Assembly (NCBI GenBank): GCA_028874905.1
Contig: JAPPGZ010000097.1
Location: 1-54,863 of the forward strand
Source of the DNA: Gemmatimonadota bacterium
Lineage (GTDB): Bacteria > Gemmatimonadota > Gemmatimonadetes > Longimicrobiales > Gaopeijiaceae
DNA: 54,863 nucleotides
Direction: 5' to 3'
Shown here: positions 28,180 to 35,428 of the stretch, in pieces
How the letters are laid out: each line of letters starts with the position of its first letter
Numbering within the stretch: position 1 is the stretch's first letter
The notes under the pieces: generated by a model
Seen by the model: only the letters and a program-made list of their open reading frames with translations
Database searches by the model: none
Told to the model about the DNA's origin: nothing
Made by a program: the position numbers and the translations under genes

Positions 28180-28819
28180 GGGAGACCTCCGGGGTGGCGG
28201 TCGATCCCGTGCGCGCCGCGCGCATGACTCCGTTCAGGTAGTGGTCGTAGGCGCCGCAGCGGCAGAGGTTGCCGGACATCGCGCGGCGGGCCTCGTCGCG
28301 CGTGGGGTCCGGGTTGGCGCGGAGCAGCGCCGCGGCCGCCATCACCTGTCCCGGCGTGCAGAACCCGCATTGCGGGCCCAGCTCGTCGATGAAGGCGCGC
28401 TGAACGGGGTGCAACTCGCCGCCGGGGCCCTCCAACCCCTCGACTGTCGTGACCTCCCGGCCGCGCACCCGGTGCGTGAGTGTCGAGCAGGAATAGTGCG
28501 CCACACCGTCGATCATGACCGTGCAGGCCCCGCACTCGGCCCGGTCGCAGCCCAGCTTGGTGCCGGTCAGCCCGAGCTTGTAGCGCAGGGTCATGGCGAG
28601 CGTCTCCTGCGGGAGAACGTCGACACGGCGCGTGCGTCCGTTCACCTCCAGCGAGACCAGCCGGCCAACGGCGCCGCGCGCCGCCGGTTGCGGCCGTCCT
28701 GCGGTCGGCGCGGAGAACCACGACATCGCCGACACCGAGGCACCGGTCGCGATCACGCTCTTGATGAAACTGCGGCGCGATACGTTGCCGCGTCCTGGCA
28801 GCGGCGGGCCTTCGTTCAT
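28172..28819 (-). CDS. molybdenum hydroxylase [2Fe-2S] subunit with Tat signal (PaoA-like)
   Basis: 215-residue small subunit. The N-terminus has the twin-arginine motif SRRSFIK at 14-20 and a hydrophobic stretch, so the folded complex is exported. The plant-type [2Fe-2S] ligands are Cys91, Cys96, Cys99 and Cys111 (GCDRAECGACT). The helical second cluster uses Cys151 and Cys154 (CGFC) and Cys186 and Cys188 (CRC). All eight are present. The ATG at 28819 follows a ribosome site in GGGAATCACAGG; longer in-frame forms would bury the Tat signal. First gene of the operon, giving the order Fe-S, Mo, FAD, whereas E. coli paoABC is Fe-S, FAD, Mo. Confidence 0.93.
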   Translation of the reverse strand: MNEGPPLPGRGNVSRRSFIKSVIATGASVSAMSWFSAPTAGRPQPAARGAVGRLVSLEVNGRTRRVDVLPQETLAMTLRYKLGLTGTKLGCDRAECGACTVMIDGVAHYSCSTLTHRVRGREVTTVEGLEGPGGELHPVQRAFIDELGPQCGFCTPGQVMAAAALLRANPDPTRDEARRAMSGNLCRCGAYDHYLNGVMRAARTGSTATPEVSHA

Positions 28820-28931
28820 CCTGTGATTCCCTTTCCCGGAGCGCGTTCGCAAGTACGCGTTGATGGTACGCGACGGCCGATTTGCATACAACCGCAACGG
28901 GACCGGATCCACGGCGGTGCGCTCGAACCGG

Positions 28932-30299
28932 CTACCTGCGAAAGCTCCTGATGTCGACGGCGACGGGCCCGCCCGCCGAAGCGATGCTGTCGGCCAGCGT
29001 GAACGTCCCTGGCTCGTAGCGGAAGATCTGCGGCGGCAACCCCTCCCGCACACTCCCGAAGAAGGTCTGGTAGAGTGATCCGTCCGCGGCCGTGTGCGCG
29101 GCAAAGGCCCCCCGGCATCCGCCGCCGTCCAGGGGCGCGCAGATCGGATCGGTGGCGTCCCGCACAAACGCTCCCGTGGCCGTGTTCCAGGCGACCGTGC
29201 CCGCGAAGAAGGCCGACGCGAAGAGAATCCCGTCCCGCGAGACGTGCACGTGCCCCGAGCCCGAGGGGAATCCGCCGGCCAGGCCCACGCGCTCCAGCGT
29301 GACCGGATCGATGATCGCCACGGTCGATGGAGCGACATAGTCGCCCGTGTTCATCACATACAGCGTTCCGTCGGGCCCGACGGCGGCCAGTTGCGGATTG
29401 GTGCCCCCCGTCTCGATCTCGGCGGTCACGGTCATGGTGTGCGGATCGAGCACCGTCACCACCCCGTTGCCGGCGGGAGCGTAGCTGTCGTCCAGGTTCG
29501 CTGAAATCACGAAGGCGAGCGAGTCCGAAAACGGCACGATGCTCGTCGGGAACCGCGTCACCGAAACGAGGTCGGTAATCGTGCCTCCGCCCTGTCCGAG
29601 CGTGAACCTGCCCACTTCGTCGGTTTCCTGGTTGGCGACGAGCACCGTCCGGTCGTCCACGAAGGCCGAGCCGGTGGCGTTGCCGGACTGGAACAGGAAG
29701 TACGACGCGATTTGCCGGCTGCGAAGATCGATCGTCGCCACCGAGGCCGCGTTGCCCAGCGGCACCACCGCGGTCTCTCCGCGGATGCTGATCCCCGTAG
29801 CGGTCACGGCGCTCGAAGCACCCAGAGCGATATCGTGCCGCTCTTCCGGATCGCCCACCTGGAAGAGCCGTACCGCGTTGGCCAGCGAATGTACGACGAT
29901 CCCGATCTGCGGATCCCCGACGGTCCCGTCGAGAAACTCGAGCTCCTCGACCAGCAGCGAGACTGCGGCGTCGCCCGTGTTGCCGTCCGAATCCGTCGCG
30001 GTGAGCGTGATCGTATGGACGCCCGTCGACGGCAGGGTCACGTCCAGCGCCGAGCCGGTGCCGAGGGAGCCGTCGATCGAACTCGACCAGGCCAGGGCCG
30101 CGGCCCCGAGAGGACCATCCTGTGGATCGTCGGCGCTGCCGGCCAGCTGAATCGGCACGCCCTCCGGGAGCGTGATCCCGGATGCCGGCGACGTAATGAC
30201 GGCGGTCGGGGTGTTGGGCCCGGTGGGCGTTTCCTCGCTGCAGGCGGCCAGCCCGGCGAGGGCGATGAGGATGGTGGGGCGGAGGGCGGTGTGAGTCAC
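28932..30299 (-). CDS. surface beta-propeller lipoprotein, candidate BtuG-like corrinoid binder
   Basis: 455 residues from a GTG at 30299 (AAAAAGGACGAA upstream). The lipobox ends at Cys20 (GLAAC), followed by acidic and polar residues. About 30-125 is an Ig/PKD-like domain (TAVITSPASG to ITLTATDSDGNTG). The rest is a YncE-like propeller with blades such as STVAIIDPVTLERVGLAGG and GVVTVLDPHTMTVTAEI. It is 64 bases after the BtuB-like receptor gene, downstream of the same cobalamin riboswitch. In Bacteroides, BtuG is a propeller lipoprotein that sits on BtuB and captures B12. The equivalent role here is inferred from fold and position; no corrinoid-binding residues can be assigned. The longer upstream frame was rejected because the lipobox would be internal. 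Confidence 0.85.
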   Translation of the reverse strand: MTHTALRPTILIALAGLAACSEETPTGPNTPTAVITSPASGITLPEGVPIQLAGSADDPQDGPLGAAALAWSSSIDGSLGTGSALDVTLPSTGVHTITLTATDSDGNTGDAAVSLLVEELEFLDGTVGDPQIGIVVHSLANAVRLFQVGDPEERHDIALGASSAVTATGISIRGETAVVPLGNAASVATIDLRSRQIASYFLFQSGNATGSAFVDDRTVLVANQETDEVGRFTLGQGGGTITDLVSVTRFPTSIVPFSDSLAFVISANLDDSYAPAGNGVVTVLDPHTMTVTAEIETGGTNPQLAAVGPDGTLYVMNTGDYVAPSTVAIIDPVTLERVGLAGGFPSGSGHVHVSRDGILFASAFFAGTVAWNTATGAFVRDATDPICAPLDGGGCRGAFAAHTAADGSLYQTFFGSVREGLPPQIFRYEPGTFTLADSIASAGGPVAVDIRSFRR

Positions 30300-30363
30300 G
30301 AGATCTTCGTCCTTTTTGCAGTGAGGGTGAGGAATGGTGCTCGGTGCGGGGGAATGGCCATGT

Positions 30364-32547
30364 TCATCGCCCGGCTCCGACGCGTAGCCGGATCGACCAG
30401 CCACGGCCCGGCAGGGGATAGTCGGCGAGGAGCGCGGCGCGCTCGTCGAGGATGTTGTTCACCGCGAGGTCGAGCCGTCCGGATGCCTTTCCGAACGCGA
30501 CCGGAATCGCGACCCCGGTGTCGAACAGGGTGTAGCCCTCCAGTTCGTTCAGGCCCGAGCCGGGCACCGTGCGCCGTTCTCCGACGTGGGTCGCCGCCGG
30601 CGCGAGCGTGGCTCCGCCGGGAAGCGCGATCCCCAGCGAGAGGTCCGCGGTGAACCGGGGGCGGTAGGCGACCTGGCCGTCGAGCACGGGTCCGGTGTAC
30701 GCCACCTCCGACCAGGCGGCGTTCACGGTGATCGAGTGGTCCGCCTTGCCTGTGACCAGGTCGGCGGCGGCACCGACTTCGAGACCCCGGCGCGTCACGT
30801 CGTAGTTTTCGGGACTCCACACGAAGCGGTGGTCCGGAAACCAAAGGATCATGTCGTCCAGGTCCGCACGGTAGGCGGTTCCGCGAACCTGCCCGGCGGC
30901 TGGTCCCAGGGACCATGCATGCGACAGGGAAACGGAGAATTCCCCGCGAATGCGTTCCGGCCTGAGGTCCGGGTTGGGCTCGACGAGCACTCCTTCCTGG
31001 AAGAACAGGTCGCCGAGTCCTGGTGGCGAGAAGCCGCGTCCCCAGCGCAGGTCGGCAGTGAGGCCCGCGCGGGTCAGGACTGCGTCGACAGCAGGCGATA
31101 TGGTGGTGCCGTCGACGAGATCGTGGCGGTCCGCGCGGGCGGCGGCGCCCAGGTCGAAGCGGATGCCGTGCCCGAGCTCCCAGGTGCGCCCGGCCCGTGC
31201 CCACGCCCCGAACTCGCCAAGGTCGACCGCGGGGGACGCGAGTGCATTGGACGCAATGTCGAGCCGGGCGGCGTGAAGACCGGCCCGCAAGGAAGGCGCC
31301 TCCTGCCGCCACCATCCTTCCAGCGCGAGTTCGGCGCGGCGCACGCGGGTCCGGGTGTCGTAGGGGCGGCCGAAGGGAGGCGCCGGGTCGGCGAACTCGG
31401 CGCGCTGCCACTGGACCGCGGTGCGGGCCGTGCCGCCCAGGCCGGGGTCGCCGGGCTCGATTCCCGCGCTGACGCCCCAGCGCCGGTGGTGTTGACGGCC
31501 GCTCAGCGACGGCTGCGCTATCGTTCCCGGGCTGCCGCGCTCTGTATTGCTGATGTGGGTGCGCAGCGACGCGTTCAGTCCGCCCTGCCGCGTGACACGA
31601 ACATCGCCTCCCGCCCGAGTGTAGGCGGCGTTCTCGCGCGTCGTCTCGCCGCCGCCACGGAAGGCGGGCACGTCGTAGGTAAAGGCGCCGCCGGAATGTC
31701 GCCACCGTGCGGACGCGGCCACCGACCAGGCCATCCCCACTGGCCGCGACACCGTTGCTGCGGTCTCGGCGGAAGACCAGGAGCCTGTTCCGGCAGTAAA
31801 CGTGGCGGCTGCATGACCGGCGTCGCGGCTCTCCAGCAGTATGGCTCCCCCGAGGGCCCCGGGGCCATACTGCGTCGACTGCGCGCCCGGGATCACGACG
31901 ATGCGCGCCAAACCCTCGAGGTCCACGGTTCCGAGGTCCGCCTCACCGGTCAGGGGCGAATTGACAGGTGTGCCGTCGAGGAGGACCAGCACCTGGTCGC
32001 CGCCCGAGCCGCGGAGCTGCACGACGGCGGGCGCGCCCGGCCCCCCTCGCCGAACAACCGTCGCACCCGGGACGCGGTCGAGTGCGGCGGCCAGGTCCGC
32101 CACAACGGGAGGAAGGCTCGCCACATCCACGATTGTCGCCCGGCCCACCCCTTCACGGGAGGCGACCCGCACATCCAGCCCCGGGAGTCTCACGGGTGCG
32201 GGGTCGAGCACCACGCTCGCACGCGTCAACCGGCCGTTGACAGCTTCGACTTCGAGCGTGGCCTCCGCGAAGCCGAGCGCCGAGACGGTCACCGCGTGCC
32301 GTTCCGGCGGCAGGCCGCGCAGCAGGGCGCTCCCGCCAGCGTCGGTCAGCGCAGTGATGCCAGTGCCCAGCACGGTGACGGTCGCGCCCGCGACCGGGAT
32401 CGTCGTGGCCGGAACGTTGCCATGCCCGGCCGCTGGCGCGGCGGGTGCCGCAAGCACTGTCACGTGAACGGTTGCCCTGACCTGGGCACGCAGCTCCGCC
32501 GATGGGACCAGTATCGCGGCGGCGAGCAGCGTTGCGGCTCTTCTCAC
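30364..32547 (-). CDS. btuB: BtuB-like TonB-dependent cobalamin receptor
   Basis: 727-residue outer membrane receptor from a GTG at 32547. The signal peptide (MRRAATLLAAAILVPSAELR) is cleaved near RAQ. A carboxypeptidase-like beta domain (IPVAGATVTVLGTGITALTD) precedes the plug, which has the typical GATVVRRGGPGAPAVVQLRG, VLVLLDGTPVNSPLTGE and GALGGAILLESR. The barrel extends to LRVGAGR at the end. Ligand assignment rests on the cobalamin riboswitch immediately upstream and the divergent B12 operon; the plug also resembles BtuB-type receptors. The long upstream open frame runs through the riboswitch and was trimmed. Confidence 0.9.
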   Translation of the reverse strand: MRRAATLLAAAILVPSAELRAQVRATVHVTVLAAPAAPAAGHGNVPATTIPVAGATVTVLGTGITALTDAGGSALLRGLPPERHAVTVSALGFAEATLEVEAVNGRLTRASVVLDPAPVRLPGLDVRVASREGVGRATIVDVASLPPVVADLAAALDRVPGATVVRRGGPGAPAVVQLRGSGGDQVLVLLDGTPVNSPLTGEADLGTVDLEGLARIVVIPGAQSTQYGPGALGGAILLESRDAGHAAATFTAGTGSWSSAETAATVSRPVGMAWSVAASARWRHSGGAFTYDVPAFRGGGETTRENAAYTRAGGDVRVTRQGGLNASLRTHISNTERGSPGTIAQPSLSGRQHHRRWGVSAGIEPGDPGLGGTARTAVQWQRAEFADPAPPFGRPYDTRTRVRRAELALEGWWRQEAPSLRAGLHAARLDIASNALASPAVDLGEFGAWARAGRTWELGHGIRFDLGAAARADRHDLVDGTTISPAVDAVLTRAGLTADLRWGRGFSPPGLGDLFFQEGVLVEPNPDLRPERIRGEFSVSLSHAWSLGPAAGQVRGTAYRADLDDMILWFPDHRFVWSPENYDVTRRGLEVGAAADLVTGKADHSITVNAAWSEVAYTGPVLDGQVAYRPRFTADLSLGIALPGGATLAPAATHVGERRTVPGSGLNELEGYTLFDTGVAIPVAFGKASGRLDLAVNNILDERAALLADYPLPGRGWSIRLRVGAGR

Positions 32548-32551
32548 TTGA

Positions 32552-32572
32552 CCCCGTCTTCTCCAGACGGGG
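32552..32572 (-). promoter_or_regulatory. hairpin just upstream of btuB start (possible expression platform)
   Basis: A perfect 8-base stem (CCCCGTCT/AGACGGGG) with loop GGAGA ends 4 bases before the GTG start of btuB. It lies between the riboswitch and the gene and presents or hides the only ribosome-site-like sequence (GGAGA). This fits translational control, but alternative pairing with the aptamer was not computed. Confidence 0.4.
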
Positions 32573-32644
32573 AGAAGCACGGCCTGTCCGCGCCGTGGCG
32601 CAGACCAGGAACCCCGCCCTCCCTCGAGGGTGATGGTCGATAAC

Positions 32645-32850
32645 GACGGAGGAGAGGTCTCCTGGCTTGGGACGGATCCGCTCGCCTTCCCGGGCATCGC
32701 TGCCCAGTGGCCTGGTTGAGCGGGTCCCCACGGAATCGGAATCCCGTGTCCCTTTACAGTGGCGGGGCCGCGCCGGTCTTTCACCGGACTTCCGAGCGCC
32801 CCTCCGTCTGCGAGTTGTGAAGGAATGGGTAGTATCTCCGGCCTCCGTGC
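32645..32850 (-). promoter_or_regulatory. cobalamin riboswitch upstream of btuB
   Basis: Read on the minus strand it has the conserved elements in order: GGAAGTCCGGTGAAAGACCG, GCGCGGCCCCGCCACTGTAA, then GCCACTGGGC, CCCGGGAAGGCG, and the B12 box AGCCAGGAGACC (32659-32670). This is the standard cobalamin aptamer. Adenosylcobalamin binding would lower expression of the receptor and the propeller lipoprotein. The 5' end is approximate. A second copy is on the opposite strand for the B12 import and salvage operon. Confidence 0.93.
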
Positions 32851-32953
32851 GCAACGGACAGGGACTCCTGCACGCAAACGGATGGGGGCTTCCGGACACC
32901 ACCGGCGGGGGCCGGCCATGAGCGCACGCCGGCACGCGGAACGTCGGTCCAGG

Positions 32954-32982
32954 GTTGCTGTACGGTTCCGATGAGATTATCG
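32954..32982 (+). promoter_or_regulatory. candidate promoter for the B12 uptake/salvage operon
   Basis: TTGCTG at 32954-32959 and TATCGT at 32977-32982 are separated by 17 bases and sit just before the plus-strand riboswitch. Each box matches 4 of 6 consensus bases. Confidence 0.33.
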
Positions 32983-32987
32983 TGGCG

Positions 32988-33212
32988 CGCTGTAGCGAGG
33001 GGGCCACCGGAAGTCGGTCGGAAGCCGACGCGGCCCCGCCACTGTGGGAGGCCCGGATCCCGGACCGGATCCGGCTTGACGCGCTCGACAGCCACTGGGG
33101 TTTCCGTTGCGGGCCGATTGCCGCAGGCGGATGTGACGGACCGCCGTCACGGATTGCTGGCGCCCCGGGAAGGCGAGCGTCGTCGCCTCGAGCCAGGAGA
33201 CGCGGCGCCCTC
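32988..33212 (+). promoter_or_regulatory. cobalamin riboswitch upstream of btuF
   Basis: Conserved elements in order are GGAAGTCGG/CCGACGC, GCGGCCCCGCCACTGT, CAGCCACTGG, CCCCGGGAAGGCGAG and the B12 box AGCCAGGAGACG (33191-33202). It is the same aptamer family as the minus-strand copy, with a variable stem that looks longer. It should control the whole btuF-to-btuD operon. The 5' end is approximate. Confidence 0.92.
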
Positions 33213-33240
33213 GGCCTTACACCAACCTTCGAGGGAGGGG
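33208..33240 (+). promoter_or_regulatory. candidate ribosome-site-sequestering hairpin for btuF
   Basis: CCCTCG at 33208-33213 can pair with CGAGGG at 33230-33235, which is part of the strong ribosome site GAGGGAGGGG (33231-33240) before the GTG at 33246. The upstream arm lies right after the B12 box, so ligand binding could switch this pairing. Inference from complementarity only. Confidence 0.4.
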
Positions 33241-33245
33241 AACCG

Positions 33246-34151
33246 GTGTACATCGAAAACCGTCGGCCCGCGTTTCTAGTCCTCGCCGCCGTTCTCCCGC
33301 TGCTTGCCTCCTGTGCGCCGGCCGACGGTGCGAAACCATCGGCGCTTGCCGTCGCGGACGACACCGGACGCACCGTGTCGCTGCCCGCACCCGCCCGCCG
33401 GGTCTTCTCCGTCATCCCGTCGCTGACCGAATCGGTCACGGCGCTCGACCACGAAGTCCTCGTCGCCCGCACGCGCTTCGACCGGGCGCCCGAACTTGCC
33501 CACCTTCCTTCTCTGGGTGACGCCATCCGTCCAAACCTTGAGGCATTGGTGCGACTTGAACCCGATCTCGTCATCAGTTGGGACGATCCGGATCAGCGCA
33601 CCTTCGCCGACCAGGTCGCGGCGCTGGGCATACCGGTCTACCGTGCCAACGTGCAGACGATCGCCGACGTGCGCAGCCATTTACGGCGTCTGGGCGTCTT
33701 GCTGGGAAGGGGTGAACGGGCCGGGGCGCTGGTGGACTCGCTGGATCAGGCGCTTGCCCGCGTCGCCGCGTCAGTCCGGGGGCGCGACCGGGTGGCCGTC
33801 TACTACTCCGTCTGGCACGACCCGCCGCAGACCACCGGGCCCGGGACCTTCATCGACGAGGTCATCGAATACGCGGGCGGAAGGAATGTGTTCGGCGATG
33901 CCTCGAACGCCTGGCCGCTGGTGTCCCTCGAGGCGATCCTGCAGCGCAGTCCTGAAGTGCTGGTGATTGCCCGCCACTCGGAGGACCGGCCTGCGGCGCC
34001 CTGGCTCGACGGGCCCGGCTGGCGGGAACTGGAAGCCGTCCGCACCCGGCGGTATCTGCTGGTGGAGGGGGACCTGTTCAATCGCCCGGGTCCACGCGTG
34101 GCCGAGGCGGCCCGGCGACTGGCCCGCTTTCTGCACTTTGAGCGAGAATGA
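33246..34151 (+). CDS. btuF: BtuF-like cobalamin-binding lipoprotein of ABC importer
   Basis: 301 residues from a GTG at 33246 with the ribosome site GAGGGAGGGG. The lipobox ends at Cys23 (PLLASC), so it is membrane-anchored. The class III binding-protein fold is evident: VADDTGRTVSLPAPARRVFS, then IPSLTESVTAL, LVRLEPDLVISWDD, and a second lobe with GGRNVFGDASNAWPLVSLE. It delivers corrinoid to BtuC/BtuD, whose genes end the same operon. The identification relies on the cobalamin riboswitch and on the cob and btu genes downstream, because the fold alone would also fit siderophore binders. Confidence 0.9.
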   Translation: MYIENRRPAFLVLAAVLPLLASCAPADGAKPSALAVADDTGRTVSLPAPARRVFSVIPSLTESVTALDHEVLVARTRFDRAPELAHLPSLGDAIRPNLEALVRLEPDLVISWDDPDQRTFADQVAALGIPVYRANVQTIADVRSHLRRLGVLLGRGERAGALVDSLDQALARVAASVRGRDRVAVYYSVWHDPPQTTGPGTFIDEVIEYAGGRNVFGDASNAWPLVSLEAILQRSPEVLVIARHSEDRPAAPWLDGPGWRELEAVRTRRYLLVEGDLFNRPGPRVAEAARRLARFLHFERE

Positions 34152-34194
34152 CAGCCATGATTCCCGATTCGATCACACTTACAGGATCACCGCC

Positions 34195-35421
34195 ATGAGT
34201 GTCCCGCGTTCCACCCCCGCTCGTTCACCTCTTGGAGCCCGTGGACAAAACCCCGCCGGCATTCGAGCGGCGATGCATCCGGGCCGGACGCTAGGCCGGT
34301 GCTCGGGCGGCTTTGTCCACGGACTCCTTGCGGCCGCCGCCGTGGCTCTTTTGCTCGGCGCCCCTGCCGCGGCACAATCCCCCGAACTCGTGTTCCTGTC
34401 GAACATCACCGGCACGGTACGCGACGGTGCGGCGCTTGCGACCGTCGAGGAGCAGACCGCGGCCGCGCTGGACGCGCTCGGAAAGGAGCTGGGGGCGCAC
34501 GGGCTCGGCTACGAAGACGTCGTAGCGGTCAACGTGTTCCTGAGAGACACCCGGCACTTCCAGGCGATGAACGGGGTCTACCGCGGCTACTTCCCGGTCG
34601 ACGCGCCCACGCGTGCGACCGTCGAGGCCGATCTCCCCGACCGGGACGCGCACGTGCAGATCTCGGCGGTTGCCACACCGGACGAGACCGAGGTCATTTC
34701 GCCAGCGGGGCTGCAGTCACCGGCGCTCCCGTATTCCTGGGGCATCCGCGTGGGCGATGTGCTCTTCATCGCGGGCGCGACGAGCCGTGATCCAGAGACC
34801 TATCAACCCGTGGGAGGCGACGTGCAGGCCCAGACGCGGCGCGTCTTCGGGAACATCGGGATGATCCTGGAAGAGGCCGGAATGGGCTACGGTGACCTCG
34901 TGAGCTGCAAGGTCTTCCTGGACGACGTGCGCCTGTGGGGCGACATGAACGAGGCGTACCGCGAGTTCGTCACTGCGGAGGATCCGCCTGCACGGGCGGC
35001 GGTGCGCGGTGGGCTCATGAATCCGGCATTCCTGGTCGAGATCCAGTGCGTGGCGGAGCGGTCGGACGAACGCCGCGTTGTGCTGCGCGACGGTCAGCAG
35101 CGGGGACGGTCACCGCTGTCCCCGGCCATCGCGACCGCCGGGCGCGTCTGGCTAGCCGGTATGCTCGCGCGCGGGGAAGACGCGCGGGACGAGGCGCGGA
35201 ACACACTCGCCAGTCTCGAGGGAACGCTCGAGGCCGCGGGACTGGGGTTTGGGGACGTGGAGGACGTTTGGGTCTATCTGACCGACGTGCGCGATGCACC
35301 GGCCGTGCTGGAGGTACTGGCCGAGGTGATGCCGGGCGAAGTGCCGCCGGTGACCGTTGCGGGGCTGCCCCTGGTGGGTCGTTTGGGGGTGGAGATCCAG
35401 ATGACGGCGGTGGTGCGCTGA
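34195..35421 (+). CDS. secreted triple RidA-domain protein in B12 operon
   Basis: 408 residues from the ATG at 34195 (AGGAT upstream); an ATG at 34273 would leave a neater 35-residue signal peptide. The signal peptide core (GLLAAAAVALLLGAPAAAQ) starts right after a REPIN-like palindrome that encodes residues about 14-45. Three RidA/YjgF domains follow. Domain 1 (about 65-162) and domain 2 (about 180-288) keep the active-site Arg (Arg140 in PTRATVEA, Arg267 in PARAAVRG). Domain 3 (about 300-408) has PPVTVAGLPL and has lost it. RidA normally hydrolyses reactive enamine/imine intermediates in the cytoplasm as a homotrimer; a secreted single-chain trimer-like form is unusual. It lies between btuF and cobT, 7 bases before the latter. 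Confidence 0.85.
   Translation: MSVPRSTPARSPLGARGQNPAGIRAAMHPGRTLGRCSGGFVHGLLAAAAVALLLGAPAAAQSPELVFLSNITGTVRDGAALATVEEQTAAALDALGKELGAHGLGYEDVVAVNVFLRDTRHFQAMNGVYRGYFPVDAPTRATVEADLPDRDAHVQISAVATPDETEVISPAGLQSPALPYSWGIRVGDVLFIAGATSRDPETYQPVGGDVQAQTRRVFGNIGMILEEAGMGYGDLVSCKVFLDDVRLWGDMNEAYREFVTAEDPPARAAVRGGLMNPAFLVEIQCVAERSDERRVVLRDGQQRGRSPLSPAIATAGRVWLAGMLARGEDARDEARNTLASLEGTLEAAGLGFGDVEDVWVYLTDVRDAPAVLEVLAEVMPGEVPPVTVAGLPLVGRLGVEIQMTAVVR
34234..34327. repeat. REPIN-like palindromic repeat inside the 5' end of the RidA gene
   Basis: Two 19-base arms in inverted orientation, 34234-34252 and 34309-34327, match at 17 positions (GGAGCCCGTGGACAAAACC against the reverse complement of the right arm). 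They enclose about 56 bases. The right arm and its flank are the same unit as the single copy at 5941-5970. The RNA would form a long hairpin early in the coding region or, if the later start is used, in the leader. Confidence 0.6.
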
Positions 35422-35428
35422 GCCACTC

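Noticed and set aside
28820-29338. N-terminal extension of the [2Fe-2S] subunit to 29338
   Set aside because: It would bury the Tat signal and overlap the propeller lipoprotein gene. The ATG at 28819 has a ribosome site.
32548-33574. Protein-coding extension of btuB (to 32919) and a 473-codon minus frame across 32153-33574
   Set aside because: They translate the two riboswitches. The aptamer elements and signal peptides define the real gene starts.
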